Assembly: GCA_039793685.1 (NCBI GenBank)
Contig: JBDRAL010000078.1
Location: 14,006 to 78,005 of the forward strand
Source: JAAFHI01 sp039793685
GTDB lineage: Bacteria; Acidobacteriota; Blastocatellia; Chloracidobacteriales; Chloracidobacteriaceae
Length of the DNA stretch: 64,000 bases
Reading direction: 5' to 3'
Shown: piece by piece, positions 25,539-34,519 of the stretch
Position numbering within the stretch: the first letter of the stretch is position 1
Layout of the letters: every line of letters begins with the position of its first letter
Translations under genes and position numbers: made by a program
The notes under the pieces: generated by a model
What the model was told of the DNA's origin: nothing
The model's database searches: none
Seen by the model: only the letters and a program-made list of their open reading frames with translations

Positions 25539-26154
25539 CTTTCGCCTGATTCTGGTCGATCCGAATCCGGAGCTTTGCGCGGCGTGGCGCAAGGCGTTCA
25601 AAGGGCTGCCGCGTTTCAAGGTCGTCAACGCCCGGTTCGAGACGCTGCCCGAGTTCGACTGTATGGTCAGCGCAGCCAATTCCTTCGGACTGATGGACGG
25701 CGGCGTCGATCTCGCCATTACCTCGTTCTTCGGTGTGGAACTGATGGACCGGGTACAGGCGCGCATCATCGCCGAATTTCGCGGTGAACAGCCCATCGGG
25801 ACCTCGATGATCGTGGAAACGGGCCATCCGAAGCACCCGTTCATTGCCCACACGCCGACAATGCGGATTCCGATGCACATCGCCACGACCGATCATGCCT
25901 ACATCGCAATGTGGGCGATGCTGCTGGCCGTCCATCGGCACAATCTGTCGGGAGAAAAGCCGATTCGGTCGGTGGCCTGTCCCGGACTGGGCACGGCGAC
26001 CGGGGCGATGCCCGTGGCCGAGGCCGCGCGGCAGATGGCGCTGGCCTACCGCTGGTTTCTCAATCCGCCCACGGAAATCACCTGGATTTACGCCGGAGAT
26101 CGGCAAACCGCCATCGGGCGCGGCGGGGACGTCGTCAAAACGGAACACCGTTAA
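25531..26154 (+). CDS. Macro-domain protein
   Basis: 207 residues. CMVSAANSFGLMDGGVDLAI (about 46-65) is the ADP-ribose binding loop of macro domains, with the Asn-Ser-Phe-Gly and Gly-Gly steps. VACPGLGTATGAMPVAEAARQM (about 148-169) supplies the second binding loop. Such proteins bind or hydrolyse ADP-ribose derivatives. It overlaps the GNAT gene upstream by eight bases. No NAD-processing partner is next to it. Confidence 0.85.
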   Translation: MTDFRLILVDPNPELCAAWRKAFKGLPRFKVVNARFETLPEFDCMVSAANSFGLMDGGVDLAITSFFGVELMDRVQARIIAEFRGEQPIGTSMIVETGHPKHPFIAHTPTMRIPMHIATTDHAYIAMWAMLLAVHRHNLSGEKPIRSVACPGLGTATGAMPVAEAARQMALAYRWFLNPPTEITWIYAGDRQTAIGRGGDVVKTEHR

Positions 26155-26183
26155 AAAAGCATCCCGCACGTTCTTGAGCGTCT

Positions 26184-27263
26184 TCACCTTCCAAGATTGA
26201 ATTTGAACGTGATCACCCCGGTGACCTTGACCGGTTCTCCATCCAGCAGGGTGGGTTTGAATTTCCACTTGCGGGCGGCTTCCAGCGCGGCGGCTGAAAT
26301 CAGGTCGGCACCGCAGAGCGCTTCCGTCTTTGCGACGTTCCCGGTTTCATCAATCAGAATTTCAACGATGACGATTCCCTGAATCCCCAGTTGTTTCGCG
26401 GCTTGGGGGTATTCCGGGACCGCGCGATTCGTTGCCCTGCCGCGCGTGACCACCGACCCGAGCAACGTGGCCGCAATCCGTTTTTCGTCTTTCGCGGGCA
26501 GGCCGAGCGCGATCCGCTGGCCCCGCTGCATGCGTTCATCAGCGGCTTTGTATTCCGCCGAACCGATTTTGCCGTCCAGTTCGAGGTCCTGCATTTCCGC
26601 GCAGGCGCACCGCTTGAGTGCTTCGCCGTAATCTTTCGAGGTCGCTCCGGTCTTTTTCTCCTGCGCCGCGACGTAGCGCTGGAGGTACGGAATCGACTTG
26701 CCGGGTTCACCGCGTTTCTGAAGCTGAGCACCCAGCGCCAGAAGTTCCTCAAGCGCTTCGGTATCGTCGCCCGGATGGGCGGTTTCGCGGATGGTCAGGG
26801 CACGTTTGAATGCTTCATCCGCCGTGGGAAACCGCCCTTGGACGAACTGATTCCAGCCATACGAAATGAGGTGCTTGCAGAGGCGGGGATCATTTTTCCC
26901 GAATGCCTTTTCCGAACCGGAAATGGTTTTTCGAAGGACTTTGCCTGCCTCGAAGAATTCTCCGAGCTGGCCGAGGATGACGGCAAGGTTGTATCCGGCG
27001 CTGATCGTCTGCGGCGCGTTTGCGCCGAGCGATTTTTCAAAAAGTTCAAATGCCTTTTGGGCCAATGGACGCGCGCTCTTGAGATCTCCTTTTGAAAAAA
27101 GCGAGACAGCTTCCTTGTTGAGCCTGACGGCTTCGGTGACTTCCGGGGTTTCCGCCGGAGCGCCGTTCTGTGCCCGAACGGGAAGCGTCCCGAATGTACT
27201 TCCCCAAAGAAAAACCGTGATGAAGGCGCAGGCGACCGAAATCGAGAAGAAACGCGGATTCAT
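26184..27263 (-). CDS. Secreted TPR protein with TonB C-terminal domain
   Basis: 359 residues with a signal peptide (ending near PVRAQ). TPR-like helices span about 40-230 (KSARPLAQKAFELFEKSLGA, EALEELLALGAQLQKRGEPGKS). The last 70 residues (GIQGIVIVEILIDETGNVAKTEALCGADL, then AARKWKFKPTLLDGEPVKVTGVITFKFNL) form a TonB C-terminal-type domain. There is no TonB N-terminal anchor, so this is not a classical energy transducer. GGTGG lies about 8 bases before the chosen ATG. Confidence 0.82.
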   Translation of the reverse strand: MNPRFFSISVACAFITVFLWGSTFGTLPVRAQNGAPAETPEVTEAVRLNKEAVSLFSKGDLKSARPLAQKAFELFEKSLGANAPQTISAGYNLAVILGQLGEFFEAGKVLRKTISGSEKAFGKNDPRLCKHLISYGWNQFVQGRFPTADEAFKRALTIRETAHPGDDTEALEELLALGAQLQKRGEPGKSIPYLQRYVAAQEKKTGATSKDYGEALKRCACAEMQDLELDGKIGSAEYKAADERMQRGQRIALGLPAKDEKRIAATLLGSVVTRGRATNRAVPEYPQAAKQLGIQGIVIVEILIDETGNVAKTEALCGADLISAAALEAARKWKFKPTLLDGEPVKVTGVITFKFNLGR

Positions 27264-27387
27264 TTCATATCCACCAGGAGAAAAGTTGAGCGAAACGGGG
27301 TGAAAGTCACCGACCGGCTTCGGAAGGCGCGCTATGGTAAGCGACTTCCCCCCAACATTGCACGAAAAAAGACGTTTGGTCACACAC

Positions 27388-28905
27388 ATGCCAAGCACCG
27401 TCTGGATTCTCGGCGATCAGTTGACGCCGACGCACCCGGCGCTGGTCGGCGCGGATCGGTCCGACACGGTCATTCTGATGATCGAGTCCTCCGAGCGCGC
27501 CCGCCAGTTGCGCTATCACAAGCAGAAACTCGTCCTGATTTTTTCGGCCATGCGCCATTTTGCGGAAGAACTCCGCGCCGACGGCTGGCGGGTGGATTAC
27601 CGGCGCGAGCAGCCGGATTTCGCCGGGGCGTTCGCCGCCCACGTCGCGGAATTTCGACCGGCGCGGGTGAAAATGATGGAACCGACCGAGTACGGCGTGG
27701 CCGACCGGCTCGCCGCCGTGGTCGAGACCGCCGGAATCCCGTTTGAACTTCTTCCGACGACACTTTTTCTGAGCGACCGGGCGGAATTCGCGAAGCAGGC
27801 GCGGGGCAAGAAAACCCTTTTGATGGAAGCCTTTTACCGCCGGATGCGCCGCCAGACGGGCATTCTGATGGAGTCCGACGGCGAACCGGTCGGCGGCGCG
27901 TGGAATTTCGACAAGGAAAACCGCGAAACGCCGGAGCCGGGGCATCAATTTCCGCCGGTTCCGCTGTTTCCGCCCGACGACATTACTCGCGAGGTGATGA
28001 ACTGGGTGGCGCGCGAGTTCCCGGACGCCTTCGGCCGGATGGAGCCGTTCGGGTGGGCGGTCACGCGGGCGGACGCGCGGGCGGCATTCGACGATTTCCT
28101 CGAAAACCGGCTGGACCGGTTCGGGCCGTACGAGGACGCGATGGTTTCCGGCGAATACGCGCTCTATCACTCGCTCGTGTCGCCGTACCTCAACCTCGGT
28201 CTGCTCGACCCGCTCGAACTGGCGCGGGCGGCGGAGGCGGCCTACCGGGCGGGGAAGGTCCGGTTGAACTCGGCGGAGGGCATCGTCCGGCAGTTCATCG
28301 GCTGGCGCGAGTTCATCTATCAGTTGTACTGGCTGAAGATGCCGGAATTCGCCGAAATGAACTTTTTCGGCGACGAGCGACCTCTGCCGCATTACTACTG
28401 GGACGGCGACACGCGGATGCGCTGCCTGCGCGAGTGCGTGACGCAGCTTCGCGAAACCGGGCACACGCACCACATCCAACGACTGATGGTGCTGGGAAAT
28501 TTCGCCCTGATTGCCGGGATTCGGCCCCAGGAGGTGAACGAGTGGTTCTGGCTGGGGTATGTGGACGCCTTCGAATGGGTGACGCTGCCGAACGTCATCG
28601 GGATGACGCTGTATGCCGACGGCGGATTTCTGGCGACCAAGCCCTACGCCGCGAGCGCGGCTTATATTAATAAGATGAGCGATTACTGCCGGGGCTGTGC
28701 GTACGACGCGAAAAAGCGTCACGGCAAGGGCGCGTGCCCGTTCAACAGCCTCTACTGGGATTTTCTGGACCGGAATCGGGAAAAGCTGAAAACGAATCAG
28801 CGGATGGCGATGATTTACGCCACTTGGGACCGGATGGCCGAGGCCGAGCGTTCACGCACGCTCGCCCACGCGGCGGAAGTCCTTTCCGGGCTGGAGCGCC
28901 TGTAA
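27388..28905 (+). CDS. phrB: PhrB-type (6-4) photolyase / FeS-BCP cryptochrome
   Basis: 505 residues. The N-terminal Rossmann-like domain starts TVWILGDQLTPTHPAL, and the C-terminal FAD domain contains RQFIGWREFIYQLYW. Four cysteines (CLREC, DYCRGCAYD, GACPFN) match the [4Fe-4S] cluster of prokaryotic (6-4) photolyases (PhrB, CryB), which repair (6-4) photoproducts in light. The length fits the family. The ATG giving MPSTVWILGDQL is chosen because the fold begins there. It is divergent from the TPR/TonB gene. Confidence 0.92.
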   Translation: MPSTVWILGDQLTPTHPALVGADRSDTVILMIESSERARQLRYHKQKLVLIFSAMRHFAEELRADGWRVDYRREQPDFAGAFAAHVAEFRPARVKMMEPTEYGVADRLAAVVETAGIPFELLPTTLFLSDRAEFAKQARGKKTLLMEAFYRRMRRQTGILMESDGEPVGGAWNFDKENRETPEPGHQFPPVPLFPPDDITREVMNWVAREFPDAFGRMEPFGWAVTRADARAAFDDFLENRLDRFGPYEDAMVSGEYALYHSLVSPYLNLGLLDPLELARAAEAAYRAGKVRLNSAEGIVRQFIGWREFIYQLYWLKMPEFAEMNFFGDERPLPHYYWDGDTRMRCLRECVTQLRETGHTHHIQRLMVLGNFALIAGIRPQEVNEWFWLGYVDAFEWVTLPNVIGMTLYADGGFLATKPYAASAAYINKMSDYCRGCAYDAKKRHGKGACPFNSLYWDFLDRNREKLKTNQRMAMIYATWDRMAEAERSRTLAHAAEVLSGLERL

Positions 28906-28938
28906 CCGCCTTCACCGCGTGCGCGGCTCAGGCGTGGC

Positions 28939-29007
28939 TTGGAGCGCGGACATCCTGTCCGCATGGTTTGAACTGCTGATTGGAGCGCGGACATCCTTGT
29001 CCGCATG
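28939..29007. repeat. Two copies of a GCGGACA...TGTCCGC hairpin repeat
   Basis: Unit 1 at 28939-28965 and unit 2 at 28980-29007 share TTGGAGCGCGGACATCC and TGTCCGCATG, differing by one inserted T. Each holds a 7-base inverted repeat with a 3-4 base loop. They lie between the converging phrB and EamA genes and may act as terminators or as a REP-like element. Confidence 0.75.
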
Positions 29008-29020
29008 CCTTTTGCGCGGT

Positions 29021-30001
29021 TCAGGCAGTCGGGGCGTGGGAAATGTCGCCGATGGAACGGTCGGTGGAGTCGGCGAGTTTCCGGGGCGAGTGGTCGCCGC
29101 GAGTCATGAGGACGACCGCCGTGACGAGCAACGCGGCGGCGATAAAGGTCCGGCTGGAAAGGGGTTCGTGGTTGATCGCCCAGCCGAGCAGGACGGCGAT
29201 GATCGGGTTGACGTAAGCGTAGGTCGCGACCATCCCCGGCGAGGCGTTCCGCGTGAGCCAGGTGTAGGCGGTAAAGGCCACGATCGAGGCAAAGGAAACC
29301 AGAAACGCGAAGGCGAGCCAGGATTCCATCGACACCTTCGCGATGTTGAATCCGGACCATTCCCCGAGCGCCGTCCCGGTGATGACGAGCGTCGCGCCAC
29401 CGCAGAGCATCTGAAGGCTGGTCGAAAAGACCGGCGAGGCGGGCAGATCGGCCCGCGCGGCGAAGACCGAGCCGTTGGCCCATCCGATGGTGGCGATGAC
29501 GATGGCGAGAACGCCGAGCAGGTCCACGCTCGCCCGTCCGGAAAAGCCCGACGGCCCGACGAGGGTGACCGTCCCGACGACGCCGAGCGCGATGCCGAGC
29601 GCGACGAGCAGGTTCGGACGGCGGCGCGTGGCCTTCCACGTCAGCAGCACGACCCAGATCGGCTCGGTCGCGACGAGCAGCGCGGCCACCCCCGTGGCGA
29701 TCCGCAATTCCGCCCAGACGACGAACCCGTTCCCGAACAGCATCAATAGGATACCGATGAGTCCGCAGTTCAGGAACTGCCGCCGGGTGGGGAGTTTTAT
29801 CGAACCGTCGAGCAGCGGTTTCGCCAGCCAGACAAGCATCAGCAGACCCGCCGTGATGTACCGGAATCCGGCCATGAGAAAGGGCGGCATCGTCTTGATG
29901 GCGTAGACGATGCCGAGATAGCTCGAACCCCAGATGAGGTAAATCGCGGCGAAGGCGGCGACGAGCAGGCGCGGGTCGGGTCGGGTGGAACGGTCTTTCA
30001 T
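29021..30001 (-). CDS. EamA-family (DMT) transporter
   Basis: 326 residues with ten hydrophobic segments in two EamA halves (about 12-150 and 165-300). The N-terminal half contains LIWGSSYLGIVYAIKTMPPFLMAGFRY, close to the YedA/RhaT-type pattern. Inner-membrane exporters of amino acids or metabolites have this fold; the substrate is unknown. It converges on phrB across a pair of hairpin repeats. Confidence 0.9.
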   Translation of the reverse strand: MKDRSTRPDPRLLVAAFAAIYLIWGSSYLGIVYAIKTMPPFLMAGFRYITAGLLMLVWLAKPLLDGSIKLPTRRQFLNCGLIGILLMLFGNGFVVWAELRIATGVAALLVATEPIWVVLLTWKATRRRPNLLVALGIALGVVGTVTLVGPSGFSGRASVDLLGVLAIVIATIGWANGSVFAARADLPASPVFSTSLQMLCGGATLVITGTALGEWSGFNIAKVSMESWLAFAFLVSFASIVAFTAYTWLTRNASPGMVATYAYVNPIIAVLLGWAINHEPLSSRTFIAAALLVTAVVLMTRGDHSPRKLADSTDRSIGDISHAPTA

Positions 30002-30088
30002 AAACCGTGAATTGAAGCGTACCCGTGCGCCGCGTCAAAGCCGTCGCCCCGGAAAACCGGTTTTTCTCTCAAATCGGCTGACTCTGCC

Positions 30089-30135
30089 GTAACGTCAAAT
30101 TTTGGATTGAACCTGACGGACGGTTCCGACGTTAC
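30089..30135. promoter_or_regulatory. Inverted repeat in a divergent promoter region
   Basis: GTAACGTC at 30089-30096 and its exact reverse complement GACGTTAC at 30128-30135 lie 31 bases apart, in the 199-base gap between the divergently transcribed EamA transporter and DUF4288-like genes. It could be an operator or a leader hairpin. Confidence 0.3.
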
Positions 30136-30200
30136 AGGTAAGACCCGACAACCAAGCCCAGCCCTCCAACCCGCCCGGGGCGGAATGCCACTGTCCTCCT

Positions 30201-30944
30201 ATGCTCTTGATGGAACCCACGACCACCACGCCCGCCGTCCTGAACCTCGAAACTTTCGGAATGACCTCCATCGCGGAACTGGCCGCTCTTGGGGGGGCAC
30301 TGGTCACGGTCAAAATCGGGTTCGTCGGGCCGTCGGTGGCCGACATGCGCGCGTTGACGCCTTCCGAGCGCCGCGCGATCTGCGGACGTCGGGTGGCGGA
30401 GACGGTCCAGGCGCTTGCGGCGTCACTCCTTTTCAAAAAAATCGTCAAGGAACGAATCCAGCCGGTCGGGGGCTGGATTTCGGTCGTTCTGGAGGCTGAT
30501 CGCCTGCCGCGACTGATGCTTTACCCGAATATCGAATCCATTCGCATCGAGTCGGTCGAAGGGGTCGCCGCGATTCCGGCGCTTCAGGCAAAACCGCCGG
30601 TCACCCTGTGGTACACCGTGCGCGAACGCCTCGCGCTCGTCCCGGTCGAAGGCGAGCCCGCGGCGCTCGACCGCTTCACCAAGGAGCGCGTCGTCATGAT
30701 CGAGGCGGCCTCGCTTCAGGAAGTCGTCGAAAAAGCCATTGCCGAAGCCAACGCGCACGGGCAGCCGTTCTTCAACGGCGACTGCGAACTCGTCCGGTGG
30801 GAACTTGAGGAAATTTCCGAAATTTTCGCCTCGCTCGACGTCGGAAAAACATTAAATTCTTCCGGTACCGAGGTTTACGCGCAGGTTTCGAGTCATCCAA
30901 TCGACGCGTTCGACGACGATTCCTTCCTCCCCGACGACGAGTAG
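30201..30944 (+). CDS. DUF4288-like protein
   Basis: 247 residues with no signal peptide. The C-terminal part RVVMIEAASLQEVVEKAIAEAN, then FFNGDCELVRWELEEISEIFASL (about 164-210), resembles DUF4288, a small family of unknown role. The N-terminal 120 residues are not recognised. There is no clear Shine-Dalgarno sequence; a second ATG lies three codons in. The tail is Asp-rich (DAFDDDSFLPDDE). A ferredoxin gene follows after 28 bases. Confidence 0.6.
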   Translation: MLLMEPTTTTPAVLNLETFGMTSIAELAALGGALVTVKIGFVGPSVADMRALTPSERRAICGRRVAETVQALAASLLFKKIVKERIQPVGGWISVVLEADRLPRLMLYPNIESIRIESVEGVAAIPALQAKPPVTLWYTVRERLALVPVEGEPAALDRFTKERVVMIEAASLQEVVEKAIAEANAHGQPFFNGDCELVRWELEEISEIFASLDVGKTLNSSGTEVYAQVSSHPIDAFDDDSFLPDDE

Positions 30945-30972
30945 AACTCCCCTTGATAGCGGAAAACCGGAA

Positions 30973-31209
30973 ATGGCGAATCGCAAGCAGCGATTTTTTC
31001 GAAACGCACCGGGAAAATTCTACGTTGACGAGTCCTGTGTCTACTGCGACGTTTGCCGCGACACCGCCCCGACCGTCTTCGCGGAAGACAAGGACAACGG
31101 CATGGCCTACGTCTTCAGCCAGCCGAAATCGGAAGAAGAACTGGAAGCGGCCCGCGAGGCCATGGATGCTTGCCCGACCGAATCCATCGGCGACGACGGA
31201 GATGCGTAA
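30973..31209 (+). CDS. 4Fe-4S-type ferredoxin
   Basis: 78 residues. SCVYCDVCRDTAP gives Cys22, Cys25 and Cys28 and DACPTESIG gives the fourth Cys (about 67), so it is a single-cluster low-molecular-weight ferredoxin. The tail is acidic. It could donate electrons to many enzymes. MoeA starts 42 bases downstream, but a functional link is only positional. Confidence 0.88.
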   Translation: MANRKQRFFRNAPGKFYVDESCVYCDVCRDTAPTVFAEDKDNGMAYVFSQPKSEEELEAAREAMDACPTESIGDDGDA

Positions 31210-31251
31210 GCGTTTTCCGGGCGTCAAACGCATCCTCCCGGAAGGTTCTTC

Positions 31252-32493
31252 ATGTCTCAGAGCACCCCCCCGCTTCCCGTCGCGGAAGCGCAACGCATCA
31301 TTCTTGAAAACGTTTCCCCCATCGGCGTCGAGCGCCTGCCCGTGACCGAAACGGTCGGGCGCGTGCTGCGTGAAACGGTCATCGCGCCCGCCGACATTCC
31401 GCCGCACGACAATTCCGCGATGGACGGCTACGCCGTGGTTGCCGCCGACACCGCTGGAGCCGGGGCCGAAACGCCCGTCCGGCTGCGTGTCATCGGCGAT
31501 CTGCCCGCGGGGAGAGTCCCGTCGGTGCCGCTTTCATCGGGACAGGCGATTCGAATCATGACCGGCGCGCCGATTCCGGTCGGGACGACCGGCGTGGTGA
31601 TGGTCGAACGGACGAAAGCCGATGGCGAGTTTGTGGATGTTTCCGTTTCCGTCCGCGATGGGGAAAACATCCGCCCGCGCGGTGAAGATGTAAAAGCTGG
31701 AAGCGCAATCCTGAATCCGGGCGATGTGTTGCGGGCAGCCGAAATCGGGACGCTCGCGGCCATGCGGCGGTCGTTCGTGACGGTTTCGCGGTCGCCGGTG
31801 GTGGCGATTCTCGCGACCGGCGACGAACTGACCGAACCCGACGAACCCGCCGCGCCGGGAAAAATCGTCAACAGCAACGCCTACGCGCTGGCCGCGCTCG
31901 TACGCGAAGCAGGCGCGACGCCCCGCGTACTGCCCATCGTCCGCGACAGCCCGGAAGCCCTCGAAGCCTCGATTTCCGAAGCACTTGCGGCGGATTTCAT
32001 CGTGTCGTCGGGTGGCGTGTCGGTCGGCGATTACGACTACGTCAAACCGGTACTGGCGAAAATGGGCCTCGATGCGAAGTTCTGGCGCGTGTGGATGAAA
32101 CCGGGCAAGCCGCTGCTGTTCGGCACACTTCAAAACACGCCGTACATCGGTCTGCCGGGCAATCCGGTTTCCACGATGGTCTGTTTTCTGCTGTTTGTGC
32201 GTCCGGCGCTGCGGAAGGCGATGGGATTTCCCGAGGCGACGTGGCTGCCGCCGACCGTCACGGCGAAACTCGCGGCGGATGTAAAGACCAAGGCCGACCG
32301 TCCGACCTACCTCCGGGCGCGGATCACCTGGGCGGACGGCGGGTTCGTCGCGCGCGTGATGCCCGCGCAGGGGTCGGGGGTGCTGAGTTCGATGCTCGGC
32401 GCGGAAGGACTGGTCTTTTTCGAGGAAGGCAAGAAAACCGGCGCGGCGGGCGAGGACGTGCCGGTGGTGCTGATTCGGAACCCGTTCGAATAA
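31252..32493 (+). CDS. moeA: Molybdopterin molybdenumtransferase MoeA
   Basis: 413 residues. DIPPHDNSAMDGYAV (about 47-61), RPRGEDVKAG, VAILATGDEL, NSNAYALAALVREAGA, SSGGVSVGDYDYVK and GLPGNPVS are all classic MoeA motifs. The enzyme inserts molybdenum (or tungsten) into adenylylated molybdopterin. The length is standard and no other Moco gene lies adjacent, though a MOSC protein is found 9 kb away. Confidence 0.96.
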   Translation: MSQSTPPLPVAEAQRIILENVSPIGVERLPVTETVGRVLRETVIAPADIPPHDNSAMDGYAVVAADTAGAGAETPVRLRVIGDLPAGRVPSVPLSSGQAIRIMTGAPIPVGTTGVVMVERTKADGEFVDVSVSVRDGENIRPRGEDVKAGSAILNPGDVLRAAEIGTLAAMRRSFVTVSRSPVVAILATGDELTEPDEPAAPGKIVNSNAYALAALVREAGATPRVLPIVRDSPEALEASISEALAADFIVSSGGVSVGDYDYVKPVLAKMGLDAKFWRVWMKPGKPLLFGTLQNTPYIGLPGNPVSTMVCFLLFVRPALRKAMGFPEATWLPPTVTAKLAADVKTKADRPTYLRARITWADGGFVARVMPAQGSGVLSSMLGAEGLVFFEEGKKTGAAGEDVPVVLIRNPFE

Positions 32494-32495
32494 AG

Positions 32496-32590
32496 AAAGT
32501 CTGGAGTCTGGAGTCGGAAGTCTGGAGTCAAAGCAGAATCCTTCCGGATGAAAAGTCTCGGGAGTCTCGGATGTCTTCGGGACTTTGGGG
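32496..32590. repeat. Short tandem repeat tract after moeA
   Basis: Units GTCTGGA/GTCGGAA (32498-32528), then GTCTCGGGAGTCTCGG (32554-32571), directly behind the moeA stop. No full inverted arm here. Confidence 0.6.
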
Positions 32591-32612
32591 GTATTTGACG
32601 TTGTCTCCAGGA

Positions 32613-32660
32613 GAGCGCGGAGCGCTCGAAAGAATGTGAGCCTATGGCGCAAGCCATAGG
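32613..32660. repeat. Two small palindromic hairpins
   Basis: GAGCGC/GCGCTC at 32613-32627, and a perfect 8-base stem CCTATGGC GCAA GCCATAGG at 32641-32660 with a GNRA-type tetraloop. They are in the 247-base gap between moeA and the second M28 gene and are not followed by a T run. Confidence 0.55.
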
Positions 32661-32740
32661 AAATTGTCGGTGTTCAGGGTTGACGGAAAAGTCGGATACG
32701 GTCACAAAACGTTTTCAAGTCAAATCCGAAAAGAGTTCAC

Positions 32741-33595
32741 ATGATGCCGTTCCGCTTTCTGATCCGTCCGTTGCCCGTCGCGCTGGCGGCGGCACTGTTT
32801 ATCTTTCCCGGCACGGCGCGGCAGCTTGATGCCGGTCGGCCCTCCGTTTCGACCGTCGAATCCATTCATGAAGACGCCATTGCCGGACCGTGCGACAACG
32901 CCCAGCGACAGGCGGCGGCGATTGCCCTCTTCAAGAAAATGGGCGCGACCGATGCCGACATCAAGGTTGAAAAGTTCAAGGATGTCGAAAACGTCGTCCT
33001 CACGCTCGAACCCGACCAGCCGGGCGATGACGGCCTTCTGGTCGTCGGCGCGCACTACGACAAGGTCAAGGAAGGTTGCGGCGCGATCGACAACTGGACC
33101 GGCATCACCATCGTCGCGCATTTGTACCGTTCGTTCAAAAAAGCGCCGCGCCATAAAAAGATGCTGTTTGTGGCGTTCGGACGCGAGGAAGAGGGCCTGA
33201 TCGGTTCGAAGGCGATGGTCAAGGCGATTCCGAAGGAAAATCTTCCTCGATATTGCGCCATGGTGAATCTCGACAGCTTCGGGCAGGCCGCGCCGCAGGT
33301 CATTTCGAACATTTCCACCGGAAAACTCACCGACCTCGCCGAACGGATTGCAAAGGAGCGGAACATCACCTTCGCACAGTCCCCGATTGACGGCGTGGAC
33401 GCCGATTCCAGCGCCTTTCGCGACCGCAAAATCCCGGCGGTCACGCTCCACGGTCTTTCCAACAATTTCTGGGAACTGATTCACACCAAAAACGATACCG
33501 CCGACAAGATCAAGCCGATCAGTACCTATCTCGGCTACCGCCTCGCCTTTCTGATGCTGGTCAAACTGGACGCGGCGAAATGCCGGGAAATCTGA
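32741..33595 (+). CDS. Secreted M28-family zinc peptidase
   Basis: 284 residues with a signal peptide (MMPFRFLIRPLPVALAAALFIF, then PGTA). The zinc site is complete: His105 and Asp107 in GAHYDK, Asp117 in AIDNW, Glu149/150 in GREEEG, Asp178 in NLDSFG and a late His in ELIHTKND. It is a compact M28 enzyme without the PA insert of the one at 23605. Two ATGs lie side by side at the start. A strong bidirectional terminator follows. Confidence 0.87.
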   Translation: MMPFRFLIRPLPVALAAALFIFPGTARQLDAGRPSVSTVESIHEDAIAGPCDNAQRQAAAIALFKKMGATDADIKVEKFKDVENVVLTLEPDQPGDDGLLVVGAHYDKVKEGCGAIDNWTGITIVAHLYRSFKKAPRHKKMLFVAFGREEEGLIGSKAMVKAIPKENLPRYCAMVNLDSFGQAAPQVISNISTGKLTDLAERIAKERNITFAQSPIDGVDADSSAFRDRKIPAVTLHGLSNNFWELIHTKNDTADKIKPISTYLGYRLAFLMLVKLDAAKCREI

Positions 33596-33597
33596 AC

Positions 33598-33738
33598 AAA
33601 GTCCGGAGTCTGGAGTCGAAAGTCTGGAGTCCTGACTGAAGCTTGCCGAGTTCAAATGAAAAAGCGTTCGGAAGTCTTGAAACTCCCGAACGCTTTTTGC
33701 TTTGACTCCAGACTCCCGACTTTCGACTCCAGACTTCT
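33598..33738. repeat. Inverted tandem-repeat pair enclosing a terminator
   Basis: Left array 33600-33632 (GTCCGGAGTCTGGAGTCG...) and right array 33703-33737 (GACTCCAGACTCCCGACTTTC...) are reverse complements and flank the terminator at 33659-33698, giving a long nested hairpin between convergent genes. Confidence 0.8.
33659..33698. terminator. Bidirectional terminator
   Basis: A perfect 13-base stem, AAAAAGCGTTCGG with CCGAACGCTTTTT, between the converging M28 peptidase and anti-sigma genes. Confidence 0.88.
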
Positions 33739-33741
33739 TCC

Positions 33742-34494
33742 TCATCCTTTAATCAGAACTTGATCGACCAGAAAAACGATCTGGGTGGCAATCGGGTTGC
33801 CCTGCTTGGTTCGCGCCGGGCGGAACGCCGTCCGCTGGAGGGCTGCGTCGATGGCGGCGGCGGTCCGGGGGTCGGTGTTGGGCGAAACCAGCCGGATGCA
33901 CCGGGCCTGGCCGGTCGGCGAAACTTCGGCGATGATGACCACGCCGCCCTCTTCATCGGTCAGAAACAGCGCGGAGGGTTGCGCCGCGCTGCCGGGCGCG
34001 ACGGTTCCGATGGTCGGGCGCGTGTAGGCGATCGGGCGGGCGTTTTGCGCGCGGGGCACGAAGGGCCGCATGTCTTCCACCGGCATGTAGATCACGTTGT
34101 ACTCCGGTCCCTGCGTCAGCCGCATTACCGGTTTGAACGACACCAGCACCCCGACGAACAGCATGGCGGTGATGGCGAGGCCGACCCCATAGCCGGTCGC
34201 CATCGGACGAACCGCCAGACGGCGCAGCAGCCAGCGGAAGTCGGTCCAGTGTTCGCGTTCGCGGCGCAGGGCGGCATCCCGCATGGCGCTCACGATGGCG
34301 CGGGACAGCGCAGGATCGGCGGGTGTTTCGGGCAGGTCGCGTAACGCGGCGCGAACCGTTTGAAGATCAACGAGTTGCGCGTGGCAGGCAGCGCAGTGCG
34401 ACGCATGGAAAGCCATTGCATCGGTGTGTTCTCCCGGCAGGTCGGCATCGACGTACGGGGAAAGATTCTGGGTGAACTGTTCGCAATTCATCAT
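33742..34494 (-). CDS. zf-HC2-type anti-sigma factor with an extra C-terminal domain
   Basis: 250 residues. The N-terminal zinc-binding helix pattern (Cys4, then FHASHCAACHAQL at about 29-41) is the anti-sigma zf-HC2 domain. One membrane span follows at about 98-118. The outer part ends in GGVVIIAEVSPTGQARCIRLVSPNTDPRTAAAIDAALQRTAFRPA, which resembles a TonB C-terminal domain and is unusual for this class. It should hold the sigma factor encoded 25 bases upstream at the membrane. AAGGAGG precedes its start. Confidence 0.85.
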   Translation of the reverse strand: MMNCEQFTQNLSPYVDADLPGEHTDAMAFHASHCAACHAQLVDLQTVRAALRDLPETPADPALSRAIVSAMRDAALRREREHWTDFRWLLRRLAVRPMATGYGVGLAITAMLFVGVLVSFKPVMRLTQGPEYNVIYMPVEDMRPFVPRAQNARPIAYTRPTIGTVAPGSAAQPSALFLTDEEGGVVIIAEVSPTGQARCIRLVSPNTDPRTAAAIDAALQRTAFRPARTKQGNPIATQIVFLVDQVLIKG

Positions 34495-34519
34495 CGGTTT
34501 CGAGCCTCCTTCGTCCCGT

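Noticed and set aside
27307..28722. A 471-codon antisense frame over phrB
   Set aside because: The plus strand encodes an unmistakable PhrB-type photolyase; the antisense frame has no domain pattern.
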